In this document: one piece after another, positions 9,201 through 18,614 of the stretch
Layout of the letters: each line of letters starts with the position of its first letter
Position numbering within the stretch: the stretch's first letter is position 1
Assembly (NCBI RefSeq): GCF_012676905.1
Contig: NZ_CP051428.1
Location: 1,946,001-2,010,000, forward strand
Origin: Paenibacillus albicereus
GTDB lineage: Bacteria; Bacillota; Bacilli; Paenibacillales; Paenibacillaceae
DNA length: 64,000 nucleotides
Direction: 5' to 3'
Notes under the pieces: model-generated
What the model saw: the letters and a program-made list of their open reading frames with translations, nothing else
Databases searched by the model: none
Told to the model about the DNA's origin: nothing
Position numbers and translations under genes: made by a program

Positions 9201-9340
9201 CGGCGACCGGCACGTCGTATTCGTTCCGTCTCGAGGCCGAGCGCTCCGTGCTGTTCGCCGCCGGCAAGGACGGCTCGCTCGTCAGCGTCTATCGCCCGGA
9301 CGAGGTCCAGGTGGCGGTCCGCGCGGCCGCCCGGAGCTGA
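6209..9340 (+). CDS. Large glycoside hydrolase with TIM-barrel catalytic domain (GH5/GH42-like)
   Basis: A 1043-residue cytoplasmic enzyme (no signal peptide). The middle part is a clan-A TIM barrel. The probable acid/base is Glu497 in WDLINEP and the probable nucleophile Glu661 in NVIQETG. A region after residue 740 (VAVVYPYSSDFSNRS onward) resembles the Rossmann-like trimerisation domain of GH42 beta-galactosidases. The first 350 residues form beta-rich accessory domains. Together with the divergent LacI regulator it looks like a sugar-inducible beta-glycosidase acting on an imported oligosaccharide; the substrate cannot be told. ATG 6209 follows AGAGAGGAAG with 8-base spacing. Confidence 0.75.
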   Translation: MATWLAFYDGGFPFPGVRPEQEQLGALSGSLTGAGELAERLDRERPDALLMLHGPYFPKAAWPAILSHLQRGGGLVTIGGIPLRIPVSGDGQGWKEELEQTNYHQAIGIHEALRADTSKVVRWKASSAIPLLAGAEELFDGAPTYGLALHVTRKHDHPGENGSGGPMDANIYPLLTGEDKDGRERCAPVVLLENTKGDFAGGRWIFACREAGAGFWADGRGAEALAVWGGYAARGVTEWWLKPNYACYEPGEKPVLTFQRQRLSERADGAWQVRYEVSRESAGEREIVAGGELELTSGELADYERVALPIAAEPGFYRVEAELTAAGSGERRRLVQGFWGRDDALLREGGMLQANRDYFVKDGRPLPIVGMTYMTSDVARKYLHLPNAAVWDRDMAQMANAGINLIRTGLWTALRKMAFVDGHVSEEMLRAVDALILTAKRHGLELVFNFFAFTPELWEGENPYLDPRSVEAQKRFLTAVVSRHKDSAHVHWDLINEPTMFNPAKLWNAASTLRDRFEIAAYRQWLRERHVDIERLQERWNMSPLDLPSFDSILPPLPEDIGFSTTELVEKRSGQWLDYLLFSQDMHNRWAAELRAAIQAVQPKQLVTVGQDEGLQAQRPSPLFYEQAVDYTTVHSWWKNDQLVLDGIFAKTPNKPNVIQETGIMYVETPDGFAKRTEEELRAILERKYAYAFSTGGAGAVQWIWNINFYMHNVNESHIGALRADGTEKPEADVSYDFGRFIRECGHLFEDRRLEEVAVVYPYSSDFSNRSSVEESTSRLARSLAHRMNVPFRSLGEYSLDILSDPSYESPKLILLPSAHALSDEAFAALTQWAGRTGGTLLVTGPLSLDAYWHRSGRAHGLIGATAVGNVRREEALELDGELLAVGFGGDGIARLSKESPLGEDGKPAAAAKLHEIALGKGRLLWCPLPLELAESWMPLEAVYDIALEAAGVEAELRWEQGGELAGVYGRKLQFKDGAVFIFVSEYALDADVRVVDPATGTSYSFRLEAERSVLFAAGKDGSLVSVYRPDEVQVAVRAAARS

Positions 9341-9487
9341 GCGGCGCTAGGAAAGGCTGAAGCGGGCTGAAGAGAGGGGCTGAGCCCTCGATGGAGGGCG
9401 GAGTCGATCCGCGAAGAGGAGCGGCCGCTCGCGGACCTGAATGCGCCTGCCACGGCGATGCAGCCGGCCCGCGAACGCAGCCAACAT

Positions 9488-9540
9488 CAAAGGGGCAGCC
9501 CCGAGGTCCGTATCGGACCCCGGGGCTGCCCCTTTGATCA
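9488..9540. terminator. Long hairpin between convergent genes
   Basis: CAAAGGGGCAGCCCCG and its complement, with an inner GGTCCG/CGGACC extension, form a very stable stem. It contains the stop codon of the XRE regulator on the minus strand. T-runs are weak, but the position between convergent genes suggests bidirectional termination. Confidence 0.6.
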
Positions 9541-9879
9541 TTCCTTATCCTTGTCCTTGTACTCTACGATCGGGCGGATCACCTGGGAGATGAGCCGGAT
9601 CTTGTCGGGCGAGCAGCCCTCCAGCATCTCGATGATCTCGCCTCGCAAGAAATCCTGGGAGGAGCGGTTCGCGCCGCTCAGCAAATATTCCGGCGTCTCC
9701 TCAAGGACGACGCACAATTCGGAGAGACGGTCGAGATTGATCGGCGTCCGGCCTCGCTCGATCTTGCTGATGTAGGCGTTGGATACGTCAAGATGCTCGG
9801 CCAGCGCCTCCTGGGTCAAGCCCTTTTCCTCGCGGGCCTTGCGGATCCGCTTGCCGATTACGGAGTAGTCATAAGCCAT
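9538..9879 (-). CDS. XRE-family helix-turn-helix regulator
   Basis: A 113-residue DNA-binding protein. The N-terminal 65 residues are a lambda-repressor-like HTH (IRKAREEKGLTQEALAEH, then VSNAYISKIERG). A short C-terminal helical region ending in VEYKDKDKE could be a dimerisation or effector segment, as in SinR-like proteins. The gene stands alone between the glycoside hydrolase and the hybrid kinase. ATG 9879 is chosen because AGGGTG precedes it; the frame extends upstream without a better signal. Confidence 0.85.
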   Translation of the reverse strand: MAYDYSVIGKRIRKAREEKGLTQEALAEHLDVSNAYISKIERGRTPINLDRLSELCVVLEETPEYLLSGANRSSQDFLRGEIIEMLEGCSPDKIRLISQVIRPIVEYKDKDKE

Positions 9880-10004
9880 ATCGTCGATCACCCTAATCCA
9901 AACTATAGCAACGATGAACGCCGCCTTACATGGACTAGGATTCCAATTGAACCTATCATTCCATTCCTGGCATGCAGGAGCTTTTTGTATCCAGCCGCCC
10001 AGGC

Positions 10005-13000
10005 TCACTCCCGCATGCGGTCCAGGCCGTAGCCGCCGGAGACGAGCGTGCCGAGCACGCGCGCCACCTCGGACGCGAAGACGGGCTTGGCGATGAAGTC
10101 CTTCATGCCGGCTTCGAGGCACTTGTCGCGGTCGGCCTGGCGGACGAACGCCGTCACGGCTACGATCGCCGGCTGCCGCTCCGCCGGGATGCGGGCATGG
10201 ATCGCCCGGCTCGCCTCCAGGCCGTCCATGACCGGCATCTGCAGATCCATGAAGACGATGTCGTAGCGGCTTTCCTCCAGCGCCTGGAGCGCTTCCTGGC
10301 CGTTGGAGGCGCTGTCGACGGAGCAGCCCATCTTGCCCAGGACGGCATTCAGCAGCATGCGGTTGACCTGGTTGTCGTCGACGACGAGCGCCCGAACGCC
10401 GCTGAAGCGGGCCGAAGCGGCGGGCCCGTCCGCCTCGAGCAGGCTCGTCTCGGACGTCTGGGCTTGCGCGTCGAGCCGCTCCTCCTGCTCGATCTCGAGG
10501 CGGATCAGCACGCGGAACGTCGAGCCGTCGCCCGGCGTGCTCTCCACGGCGATCGAGCCGTCCATCAGCTCCACGAGGCGGCGGCTGATCGCCAGGCCAA
10601 GTCCGGTGCCTCCGTACTTGCGGTTGAGGCCGGGATGCAGCTGCGAGAACGATTGGAAGAGCAAGTTCTGCTTGTCGAGCGGGATGCCGATGCCGGTGTC
10701 GCGCACCGCGAGCTCGAGCATGGCGGCGCCGCGGTCGCGTCCGAGCAGGCGCGCCGCCAGGCAGACCCGGCCCTCGTCCGTGAACTTGACGGCGTTGCCG
10801 ACGAGATTGACGAGCACCTGCCGGATGCGGCCCTCATCGCCCAGCAGCGCCGGCGGAATCGACTCGTCCAGCCGCAGCTCCAGCCGCAGCCGCTTTTCCG
10901 CCGCGACGGCACCGAACAAATCCATGACCTCCGACGCCAGCTTCGGCATGGAGAAGCGTTCCTTTTCCAGTACCATCTTGCCCGCCTCGATCTTGCTGAA
11001 GTCGAGAATCTCGTTGAGCAGGCGCAGCAGCGACTCGCCGCTCTGGATAATCATGTCGGCGTAGCTCTGCTGCTCGTCGTCGAGCTCCGTGCCGGCCAGC
11101 AGGTCGGCCATGCCGAGGATGCCGTTCATCGGCGTGCGCAGCTCGTGGCTCATGATCGCGAGGAACTCCGACTTGGCGCGGTCCGCTTCCTCGGCGGATT
11201 CCTTGGCCCGGATGATCTCCTTCTCGTTCGTCATGTCCTGGAAGACGAGCACGGCGCCGCGATGCTCACCCCGGTCGTAGATCGGCGTGACGCGGAATTC
11301 CGCGAGGAAGCTCGATCCGTCCTTGCGCCACAGCAGCGCCTCCGGACTATGGTAGGACCGGCCTTCGCGCAGCGCCTGATGGATCGGCGACTCATGGCGC
11401 TTGTAGGGCGTTCCGTCGGCGCGCGTCTGCTCGATCAGGTCCAGATAGGAGCTGCTGCTCGATTCGGCGGCCGTCAGCCCGAGCATCGCCGTCGCCGCCG
11501 GATTGACGAACATCGTCCGCCCCTCGTTGTCCAGCCCGAGGATGCCTTCGGAGACCGCGTTGAGGATGAGCGTGTACTGATGGCTGAGCTTCTCGATCTG
11601 CTCGACGTAGCGCGCCCGCTCCGAGATATCGCTGGAGATGCCGTAGACGCCGACGACCTCGTCGTCCACGATGATCGGGATGTTGATCGTTTGGATGAGC
11701 AGGTCGTGGCCTTGCTTGTGGCGGATCTTGAGATCGTAGGACTGGGGCTGGCCCTGGCAGGCGAGTCCGAAATGATGAAGCGTCTTTTCGGCATATTCCT
11801 CCGGAACGATCGGTCCCCAGTTCATCCCGATCAGCTCGTCCAGCGAATAGCCGGTCAGCTTCTCGAGGTTCTCGTTGGCCGTCAGATAGTCGCCCTGCAG
11901 ATTCATCGAGTAGACCGCCTGCGGGCTGTGCTCGAACAGCGACTTGTAGCGCTGCTCGCTTTCCTGCAGCTTCTGGCTGACGAGGATGCGCTCGGAGATG
12001 TCGCGCGAGAGGGCGACGATCTCCAGCGGCTCGCCTCTTCCGTCGCGGATGCAGCTGCATGTGACCTCCAGCCAGACGTAGGAGCCGTCCTTGCGGAGGA
12101 AGCGGTATTCCACCGTCTGCGAGCTGTCGGTGCGCAGCTGCTGCTCGATGTAGCCCTGCACCCGCTGCCGGTCGTCCGCATGCACGTACGGGAGGACGCC
12201 GCGCCCGAGCAGCTCCTCGGCCGTGTAGCCGAGCAGCTTCTCCACCGACGGGGAGAGGAAGGTGAACTCGACCTTCGGGTCTCCCTGGTGGCGCGTGATG
12301 AGGTCCGGAGACGTTTCGGTGATGAGGCGGTAGTTGCGCTCGCTCTCCAGCAGCTGGCGCTGCAGCTGGCGCTGCTCCGTGACGTCGCGCACGATGCCGA
12401 TGAACCGCTCGGGCTTGCCCTGCTGGGTCAGCCTCGGCTCGCAGCGGACCTGGAACGTCTTGGCCGAGCCGTCGGGGAGGTCCAGGGCGTATTCCCATAC
12501 TCTCTCGCCCGGAGGGTTGTCCTTGCCGAGGCGGAGGAACTCCTTCAGGCTGCGGTCGACCGGCCGGTCGACGAGGTTCAGCAGGTCGATGAGTGCGTCC
12601 TCGGGCGCCGCTTCCGCGGGCAGCAGATAGGCGAACATGCGCCTCGCGTCCTCGGAAAAGGTGATGAGGCTGCGGTCGATGTCCCATTCCCAGGCGCCGA
12701 TCTTGGCGATGCGATGGACGGCGGCAAGCATTTCCTCGTATTTCTTCATGCCGGTGACGTCCCGTCCGAAGGTCAGGATCCGCTTGCGGCCGTCGGCGAG
12801 CCGGATTTCCCTGGAATAGGTCTCCATCCAGATGAAGCGGCCGTCCTTGTGGCGGACGCGGCGCACGAAGTTGCGGTCGGTATCGTACATCCGGCCCGGC
12901 GTCATCTCCTTGGCTTCCTGCTCATGATAGTAATCGCGCCGGCTGCGTCCGATCATCTCGCTCACGTCGTACCCGAGAATCTCCTTGATGGAAGGAGCGC

Positions 13001-13463
13001 AGTAAAGGATGATGCCCTCCGGGGTGCTGCAGGTGATGAGATCGAGCGTATGGTCGACGATCAGCTCGGCGATGTTCTCCTCGACGAGCGGCTCGCCGCT
13101 GGAAGCCCCGTCCTCGAGGACATGCAGCGCGACGCAGGCGCTGCCGCCGGAGGAGGCGTCCGTGAAGACGGCGCGGATCGGCAGCGAGCCGGCCCGCGCC
13201 GTCCGCAGCATCGCGCGCCGCTCGCAGGAGCCGCCGCTCATCGCGGCTGCGGCCGCCTCCGCGAGCGAGCCGTCCGGCAGGTCGACCATGCGCGAAGGAG
13301 AAGGAGGCGAGGCGCCTGCATCGTCGCCGTATCCGGTCAGGCGGAGAAAGGCCGCGTTCATGCCCTCCCACTGCATCGCCTCCGGATCGAGGAGGGCGAC
13401 GGCGAAGGGCGAACGCTCGAGCGCCACGGCAGCCCGGTCGGGGCGGAGGGAATCTAGAGTCAT
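10005..13463 (-). CDS. Multi-PAS hybrid sensor histidine kinase/response regulator
   Basis: A 1152-residue soluble signalling protein with no predicted membrane segment. About six successive PAS/PAC modules occupy the first 750 residues; several end in the PAC pattern G-x-x-RDI/VT-E. Then come the phosphoacceptor domain with His773 in [10 protein letters not shown], the HATPase domain ([22 protein letters not shown]) and a C-terminal receiver with Asp1073 in [11 protein letters not shown]. It resembles cytoplasmic redox- or ligand-sensing hybrid kinases. ATG 13463 follows AAGGAGA. No Hpt protein or output regulator is adjacent, so the downstream partner is unknown. Confidence 0.9.
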   Translation of the reverse strand: MTLDSLRPDRAAVALERSPFAVALLDPEAMQWEGMNAAFLRLTGYGDDAGASPPSPSRMVDLPDGSLAEAAAAAMSGGSCERRAMLRTARAGSLPIRAVFTDASSGGSACVALHVLEDGASSGEPLVEENIAELIVDHTLDLITCSTPEGIILYCAPSIKEILGYDVSEMIGRSRRDYYHEQEAKEMTPGRMYDTDRNFVRRVRHKDGRFIWMETYSREIRLADGRKRILTFGRDVTGMKKYEEMLAAVHRIAKIGAWEWDIDRSLITFSEDARRMFAYLLPAEAAPEDALIDLLNLVDRPVDRSLKEFLRLGKDNPPGERVWEYALDLPDGSAKTFQVRCEPRLTQQGKPERFIGIVRDVTEQRQLQRQLLESERNYRLITETSPDLITRHQGDPKVEFTFLSPSVEKLLGYTAEELLGRGVLPYVHADDRQRVQGYIEQQLRTDSSQTVEYRFLRKDGSYVWLEVTCSCIRDGRGEPLEIVALSRDISERILVSQKLQESEQRYKSLFEHSPQAVYSMNLQGDYLTANENLEKLTGYSLDELIGMNWGPIVPEEYAEKTLHHFGLACQGQPQSYDLKIRHKQGHDLLIQTINIPIIVDDEVVGVYGISSDISERARYVEQIEKLSHQYTLILNAVSEGILGLDNEGRTMFVNPAATAMLGLTAAESSSSSYLDLIEQTRADGTPYKRHESPIHQALREGRSYHSPEALLWRKDGSSFLAEFRVTPIYDRGEHRGAVLVFQDMTNEKEIIRAKESAEEADRAKSEFLAIMSHELRTPMNGILGMADLLAGTELDDEQQSYADMIIQSGESLLRLLNEILDFSKIEAGKMVLEKERFSMPKLASEVMDLFGAVAAEKRLRLELRLDESIPPALLGDEGRIRQVLVNLVGNAVKFTDEGRVCLAARLLGRDRGAAMLELAVRDTGIGIPLDKQNLLFQSFSQLHPGLNRKYGGTGLGLAISRRLVELMDGSIAVESTPGDGSTFRVLIRLEIEQEERLDAQAQTSETSLLEADGPAASARFSGVRALVVDDNQVNRMLLNAVLGKMGCSVDSASNGQEALQALEESRYDIVFMDLQMPVMDGLEASRAIHARIPAERQPAIVAVTAFVRQADRDKCLEAGMKDFIAKPVFASEVARVLGTLVSGGYGLDRMRE

Positions 13464-13523
13464 AGGTTCAAAAGTCTCCTTCTCGGTTAAAACGGCAATG
13501 GGCAAATTGAGGTCATTTAACCT

Positions 13524-13551
13524 AGTATAATCGTTTTGCCGAACCCTTGAA
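13524..13551 (-). promoter_or_regulatory. Putative promoter of the hybrid kinase gene
   Basis: On the minus strand TTCAAG (13551-13546), 16 bases, TATACT (13529-13524). It lies about 60 bases before the start codon. Confidence 0.45.
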
Positions 13552-13594
13552 ACGGCTTTGTCATAGGATTGTCATAGCCGTCGCGGAGCGAAGG

Positions 13595-13623
13595 TTGTTA
13601 GCCATTTTGAAAACGGGCATAAT
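13595..13623 (+). promoter_or_regulatory. Promoter of the hem operon
   Basis: TTGTTA (13595-13600), 17-base spacer, CATAAT (13618-13623), about 40 bases before hemE. Confidence 0.5.
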
Positions 13624-13664
13624 GGAAGCGATGGGAAATTCATAGAGAGCGAAGGGGCGCGCAC

Positions 13665-14753
13665 ATGATCAACAACGACACCTTCCTCCGGGCTCTGCGG
13701 AGGGAGACGGCCGGCCATGTTCCGGTCTGGTACATGAGGCAGGCGGGACGCTACGATCCGGATTACCGCAAGATCAAGGAATCGTACAGCCTGCTCGAAA
13801 TCTGCCGCCAGCCCGAGCTGGCCGCGGAAGTGACGCTCATGCCCGTGCGCAAGCTCGGCGTGGACGCAGCCATTTTATATTCCGACATCATGAACCCGGT
13901 CGCGTCGATCGGGATCGATTTCGATATCGTGGCCGGCACGGGGCCGGTCATCCACAACCCGATCCGCAGCGCGGAGGACGTGCGGCGGCTCAAGCCGATC
14001 GACGTCGAAGGCGATCTCGGGCATGTGCTGGAGACGATCCGCATCCTGGACCGCGAGCTGACGGTGCCGCTCATCACGTTCGCCGGCGCGCCGTTCACGA
14101 TCGCCAGCTATCTGATCGAGGGCAAGCCTTCGCGCAGCTACTTGAAGACCAAGGCGATGATGTACGGCGATCCGGAAACCTGGTTCCTGCTCATGGACAA
14201 GCTCGGCGACATGGTCATCGCCTACCTGCGCGCGCATGCGGCAAGCGGAGGCAAGGCATACCAGCTGTTCGACAGCTGGGTCGGCTCGCTCGCTCCGGCC
14301 GATTTCCGCCGGTACGTGCTGCCGACGATCCGCCGCATCTTCGCGGAGCTGTCCGACCTGGAGCAGCCGGGCATCTACTTCCCTGGCGTCAGCTCGGGCG
14401 AGCTGCTGCCGGAGCTGCGGGACCTGCAGGCAAGCGGCATCGGCATCGATTGGCGCGTCAGCATCCCCGAGGCGCGCCGCCGGCTCGGCGGCGGCTTCGC
14501 GATCCAGGGCAACCTCGATCCGGTCGTGCTTACCGCGCCGATGGACGTCATCGAGCGCCATGCCGCCGCGATCATCGATCAGGGCATCCAGGAGCCGGGC
14601 TACGTGTTCAACCTCGGCCACGGCCTGTTCCCCGAGGCGTCGCTCGACAAGCTGCGCGAGCTGACCGTTTTCGTGCATGACTACTCGTCCAAGGCGCTGT
14701 CCGGCGCGCAGCCGGCGGCCGCTCATCCGGGAAAGGAGCTGCCTCATGTCTAA
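13665..14753 (+). CDS. hemE: Uroporphyrinogen decarboxylase
   Basis: A 362-residue cytoplasmic enzyme that decarboxylates uroporphyrinogen III to coproporphyrinogen III. The signature VWYMRQAGRYDPDYRKIK near residues 22-39 carries the substrate-binding arginines, and the PITFAGAPFTIASY-type segment (here LITFAGAPFTIASY) follows as in all HemE proteins. First gene of a tight three-gene operon; its last eight bases overlap hemH. Starts at ATG 13665 behind GAAGGGG. Confidence 0.97.
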   Translation: MINNDTFLRALRRETAGHVPVWYMRQAGRYDPDYRKIKESYSLLEICRQPELAAEVTLMPVRKLGVDAAILYSDIMNPVASIGIDFDIVAGTGPVIHNPIRSAEDVRRLKPIDVEGDLGHVLETIRILDRELTVPLITFAGAPFTIASYLIEGKPSRSYLKTKAMMYGDPETWFLLMDKLGDMVIAYLRAHAASGGKAYQLFDSWVGSLAPADFRRYVLPTIRRIFAELSDLEQPGIYFPGVSSGELLPELRDLQASGIGIDWRVSIPEARRRLGGGFAIQGNLDPVVLTAPMDVIERHAAAIIDQGIQEPGYVFNLGHGLFPEASLDKLRELTVFVHDYSSKALSGAQPAAAHPGKELPHV

Positions 14754-15684
14754 CGCAGCCATCGGCGTGCTCGTGATGTCGTACGGGACGCCCGAAAGCC
14801 TCGAGTCCGTCGAGGAATACTACACCCACATCCGCCGCGGCAGCGCGCCGTCGGCCGAGCAGCTCAAGGAGCTGACCGACCGCTACGAGGCGATCGCCGG
14901 CGGCGTCTTTCCGCTGCGAGAGAACACGGACCGCCAAGTATCCGGCCTGCAGGACAAGCTCGATACGGCCGAGCCGGGCCGCTTCCGCTGCTATCAGGGC
15001 CTCAAGCACGCCCGTCCGTACATCGAGGACGGCGTCGCGGCCATGGCCAAGGACGGCGTGAAGCGCGCGGTCGGCATCGTGCTGGCGCCCCATTACTCCA
15101 CGATGAGCATCGCGAGCTACAACAAGCGCGCGCTCGCCGAGGCGCAGAAGCACGGCATCGAGCTGGTATGCGTGGAGTCCTACCATCTGCATCCGAGCCT
15201 GATCGAAGCGCTGGCCGAGCGCGTGCGCGAAGGCGTCGAGGCCGTATCCGCCAAATCCGGCGGAGCGGACGTCAAGGTGCTGTTCAGCGCGCACAGCCTG
15301 CCGGAGCGCATCCGCGAGGCGGGCGATCCGTACGAGGAGCAGCTCCTCGAGACGTCGCGCGCGGTGGCCGAGGCGGCCGGCGCGCCGCGCTGGCAGTTCA
15401 CTTGGCAGAGCGCGGGACGCACGGCGGAGCCATGGCTCGGACCGGACATCCTCGAGACGATGGATCAGCTGGCGGGTGAAGGCGAGCGGGCGCTGCTCGC
15501 CGCTCCGGTCGGCTTCGTTTCGGATCATCTGGAGGTGCTCTACGACCTCGACATCGAGGCGATGGACCACGCGGACAAGCTCGGCGTGGCGTTCGGACGC
15601 ATCCGCATGCTGAACTCCGATCCGCTGTACATGGAGACGCTCGCCGATTGCATCCGCGAAGCGGCGGCGAAGCTGCCGTCATGA
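14746..15684 (+). CDS. hemH: Ferrochelatase (coproporphyrin III ferrochelatase type)
   Basis: A 312-residue protein starting ATG 14746 inside the end of hemE, behind AAAGGAG. The N-terminal MSYGTPESLESVEEYYTHIR and the HSLPERI motif around residue 183 are classical ferrochelatase signatures; the active-site His is in FSAHSLP. In Gram-positive bacteria this enzyme inserts iron into coproporphyrin III (also called CpfC), and heme is completed by HemQ/ChdC, which is not in the window. The stop codon overlaps the next start as ATGA. Confidence 0.95.
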   Translation: MSNAAIGVLVMSYGTPESLESVEEYYTHIRRGSAPSAEQLKELTDRYEAIAGGVFPLRENTDRQVSGLQDKLDTAEPGRFRCYQGLKHARPYIEDGVAAMAKDGVKRAVGIVLAPHYSTMSIASYNKRALAEAQKHGIELVCVESYHLHPSLIEALAERVREGVEAVSAKSGGADVKVLFSAHSLPERIREAGDPYEEQLLETSRAVAEAAGAPRWQFTWQSAGRTAEPWLGPDILETMDQLAGEGERALLAAPVGFVSDHLEVLYDLDIEAMDHADKLGVAFGRIRMLNSDPLYMETLADCIREAAAKLPS

Positions 15685-17129
15685 GGACCGGGCGGACGCC
15701 CGTCATCGCCGTGGCAGGCGCCGGTCTGACCGGCCTCAGCGCGGCGTTCTACCTGCAGCAGCAGGCGCGATGGGCGGGGCGGGAGGCTCGGATCGTGCTG
15801 CTGGAGGCGAGCGGCCGCCTCGGCGGACGCATCGAGACGCTGCGCAAGGACGGCTTTACGATCGAGAAGGGCCCGGATTCGTTTCTCGGCCGCAAGACGG
15901 CGATCCTGGAGCTGACCCGGGAGCTCGGCCTGCTCGACGAGCTCGTGACGACGAACCCTAAGGCGGCCAAGACCTACCTCTACCAGGGCGGCCGCCTGCA
16001 TCCGATGCCGGCGCGGCTCGCGCTCGGCGTGCCGGGGGACATGGCCAGCTTCCTCCAGACGGAGCTGATGGACCCGCAAGACAAGTTCCGTGCCTCGCTG
16101 GACTTCCTGACGCCACCGCGTCCGGACGACGGCCGGGACGAGTCGGTCGGCAGCCTGCTGGAGCGGCGCTTCGGACGGGCGATGGTGGAACGCATCAGCG
16201 AGCCGCTGCTGGCGGGCATCTACGCCGGCGATCTGTACAAGCTCAGCCTTGCCGCGACGTTCCCGCAGTTCCGCGAGGCGGAGCTGGGCCATGGCAGCCT
16301 CATCCGCGGCATGCGCGCGCCGAAGCCCGGCGGCGCTCCATCCGCGCCTGCTTATGTGCCGGCGGCGGCCCGAGGCGGCGTATTCATGACGTACCGGCGC
16401 GGGCTGCGCACGCTCGTCGACGGACTGGACGAGGCGCTTGCCGGCATCGAGCGGCGGATGGATACGCGCATCGAGGCGATCCGCCGGTCTTCCAACCGGG
16501 AGGCTCTCCCGTATGCGCTGCAGCTTGCGGGCGGCGAGCTGCTGGAGGCCGATGCGGTCGTCGTGACCGTGCCGAGCGAGGCGGCGGCCGGGCTGCTGGA
16601 GCCGCTGACGGATACGTCCGCTCTGCGCGCCGTCGATTACGTCTCCGTCGCCAATGTCGTCATGGCGTTCCGCGAGGAGGATATCGCGGATATGGCGTTC
16701 GACGGCTCGGGCTTCCTCGTGCCGCGCTCCGAGGGACGCACGATCACGGCCTGCACGTGGACGTCGTCCAAGTGGCTGCACAGCAGCCCCGACGGCCGCG
16801 TGCTGCTGCGCTGCTACGTCGGACGCGCGGGAGCGGAGGAGGGCGCGCTGCTGCCGGACCGCGAGCTGATCGCCGCCGTGCGCCGCGACGTGCGCGACAC
16901 GATGGGCGTCGAGGCCGAGCCGCTGTTCACGGAGATCACGCGCCTGCCGCGGTCGATGCCGCAGTACCCGGTCGGCCATGTCGAGGCGATCGCGCAGCTG
17001 CGCGCCGCGATGCGGCGAGACTGTCCGGGTGTGTACGCGACCGGCGCCGCATTCGACGGCGTCGGGCTGCCGGACTGCATCCGCCAGGGACGCGAGGCCG
17101 CGCGTGCCATCTGGGAAACGTTGGATTAA
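15681..17129 (+). CDS. hemY: Coproporphyrinogen III oxidase / protoporphyrinogen oxidase, HemY type
   Basis: A 482-residue FAD protein that oxidises coproporphyrinogen III to coproporphyrin III in the Gram-positive pathway (also named CgoX). The FAD-binding motif is VAGAGLTGLSAAFYL near residue 11, followed by the GGRIETLRKDGFTIEKGPDS substrate-region motif. The C-terminus FDGVGLPDCIRQGREAA closes the FAD site. The start ATG shares four bases with the hemH stop. Last gene of the operon. Confidence 0.95.
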   Translation: MRTGRTPVIAVAGAGLTGLSAAFYLQQQARWAGREARIVLLEASGRLGGRIETLRKDGFTIEKGPDSFLGRKTAILELTRELGLLDELVTTNPKAAKTYLYQGGRLHPMPARLALGVPGDMASFLQTELMDPQDKFRASLDFLTPPRPDDGRDESVGSLLERRFGRAMVERISEPLLAGIYAGDLYKLSLAATFPQFREAELGHGSLIRGMRAPKPGGAPSAPAYVPAAARGGVFMTYRRGLRTLVDGLDEALAGIERRMDTRIEAIRRSSNREALPYALQLAGGELLEADAVVVTVPSEAAAGLLEPLTDTSALRAVDYVSVANVVMAFREEDIADMAFDGSGFLVPRSEGRTITACTWTSSKWLHSSPDGRVLLRCYVGRAGAEEGALLPDRELIAAVRRDVRDTMGVEAEPLFTEITRLPRSMPQYPVGHVEAIAQLRAAMRRDCPGVYATGAAFDGVGLPDCIRQGREAARAIWETLD

Positions 17130-17162
17130 ATTGAAGCAGCTCCTTTCCGAGCGGGTACAGAA

Positions 17163-17171
17163 TGGTATAAT
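17163..17171 (+). promoter_or_regulatory. Extended -10 promoter of the capA-glpQ unit
   Basis: TGGTATAAT is a perfect extended -10 element 82 bases before the capA start. No convincing -35 element is present at 17 bases, as is usual for extended -10 promoters. Confidence 0.5.
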
Positions 17172-17252
17172 GGCGAAAGGCCCGTCCTCCGGCCGGGACT
17201 GTCGTTCTTGTTATCCATTCCTACCCGTCTTCGCGAGAGGAGCTGTCTTTTT

Positions 17253-18614
17253 TTGTACCGCAACCGCAGCCAAGCCAGACAGCAGCAGCGCCAGCGCCGC
17301 AAGCGCGCCGCGCGCCGCCTGCTTGTCTTGAACTTCATCTTGTTCGTCCTGCTCCTCGGAGCGGGCTCCCTTCTGGTCTTCGGCAACAAAAACCAAGGCC
17401 CGCCTGCTGCTTCTGGCGGAACCCCGCTGGCGGAGGCGAGTCCATCGCCATCCGCCCCGGCTCCCGCCCCGTCGGAGCCCGCAGCGCCGACGGCATCGCC
17501 GAGCGCAGCGCCGACGCCGACTCCGACTCCGTCCGCAGCGCCAACGGCCGCTCCGTCGGAGTCCCCGAAGCCGGCCGCATCCGAGTCGCCTTCTCCGGAT
17601 CCCGATCAAGGGGCGGAAGCGCAGCCGACGGCGGCTCCGTCCGGCTGGAGCGGTCTCGCGCCCAAGGATGCGCCGACGATCCGCCTCGCCTTTACCGGCG
17701 ACATCCTGCTCGCGTCCAAGGTGGCGGACCTCATGGAGAGCAAGGGACTGGACTATCCGTTCACCGGCGCGGCCGACCGGCTGTCCAAGCCCGATCTGAC
17801 CGCAGGCAATCTGGAGACGCCGATCACGGCGCGCGGCAACCCGGCCACGGACAAGCAGTTCGTGTTCAAGGGCAAGCCGGCGTACGTGAAGCCGCTGCGC
17901 GACGCAGGCTTCGACGTCGTCACGCTCGCCAACAACCACACGCTCGACCAGGGGGTCCAGGGGCTGCTTGATACGATCGGCCATCTGGACGACGCCGGAC
18001 TGCCGCATGTCGGCGGCGGACGCGACGACAAGGAAGCGTACGCGCCGGTCATCCTCGAGAGCGGCGGCGTCAAGGTCGCCTACCTCGGCGTCAGCCGGGT
18101 GCTGCCGGTCGTCGAGTGGAAGGCCGGCCCGACTCGCGCCGGAGTCGCGGAAGCATACGATCCGGCGCGAGCGCAGGAGGCGATCCGCATCGCCCGCAAG
18201 AAGGCGGATCTCGTCGTCGTCATGGTCCACTGGGGCCGCGAGCGCGCCGATCAGCCGGTCGACCATCAGCGGTCGCTCGCCCGAGGGTTCATCGACGCGG
18301 GAGCCGACCTGATTATCGGCTCGCATCCCCATGTGCTCCAGGGCTTCGAGCTGTACAAGGGCAAGTGGATCGCGTACAGCCTCGGCAACTTCATTTTCAC
18401 GTCCAATGCGAATTCGAACACGAGCGAGTCCGGCGTGCTCGACGCGGTCTGCTCCAAGGACGGGCGCTGCGGCCTCCGGTTCCATCCGATGAAGATCGTG
18501 CAGGCGCGGCCTGCGCCCGTCGCGGGCGAGCAGCTCGCCGCCCAGCTGAAGCGGCTCAACGGCATCAGCAAGGCGGCCTCCATCGGAGATGACGGAACGG
18601 TGAGGCCGCGTTGA
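17253..18614 (+). CDS. CapA-family membrane-anchored metallophosphatase-like protein
   Basis: A 453-residue protein with a TTG start at 17253 behind GAGAGGAG. It has a basic N-terminus, one membrane segment (about residues 23-43), a Pro/Ser/Ala/Thr-rich linker of about 80 residues, and a C-terminal PGA_cap domain. Conserved motifs are FTGDILLASK, GNLETPI, LANNHTLDQG, VHWGRE and GSHPHVLQG, which hold the predicted metal-binding residues of the calcineurin-like fold. Family members act in poly-gamma-glutamate capsule synthesis, but no capBC genes are here, so the outer-surface role is open. Its stop codon lies in the first copy of a 30-bp repeat. Confidence 0.85.
   Translation: MYRNRSQARQQQRQRRKRAARRLLVLNFILFVLLLGAGSLLVFGNKNQGPPAASGGTPLAEASPSPSAPAPAPSEPAAPTASPSAAPTPTPTPSAAPTAAPSESPKPAASESPSPDPDQGAEAQPTAAPSGWSGLAPKDAPTIRLAFTGDILLASKVADLMESKGLDYPFTGAADRLSKPDLTAGNLETPITARGNPATDKQFVFKGKPAYVKPLRDAGFDVVTLANNHTLDQGVQGLLDTIGHLDDAGLPHVGGGRDDKEAYAPVILESGGVKVAYLGVSRVLPVVEWKAGPTRAGVAEAYDPARAQEAIRIARKKADLVVVMVHWGRERADQPVDHQRSLARGFIDAGADLIIGSHPHVLQGFELYKGKWIAYSLGNFIFTSNANSNTSESGVLDAVCSKDGRCGLRFHPMKIVQARPAPVAGEQLAAQLKRLNGISKAASIGDDGTVRPR

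Noticed and set aside
9341-9487. Small gene after the glycoside hydrolase
   Set aside because: No start codon with a ribosome site and no coding bias; only the following hairpin is supported.
9972-13457. Very long open frame on the plus strand opposite the hybrid kinase
   Set aside because: It mirrors a gene with complete kinase and PAS motifs; the antisense product is arginine/alanine/leucine-rich without motifs, as expected from GC-rich codon bias.
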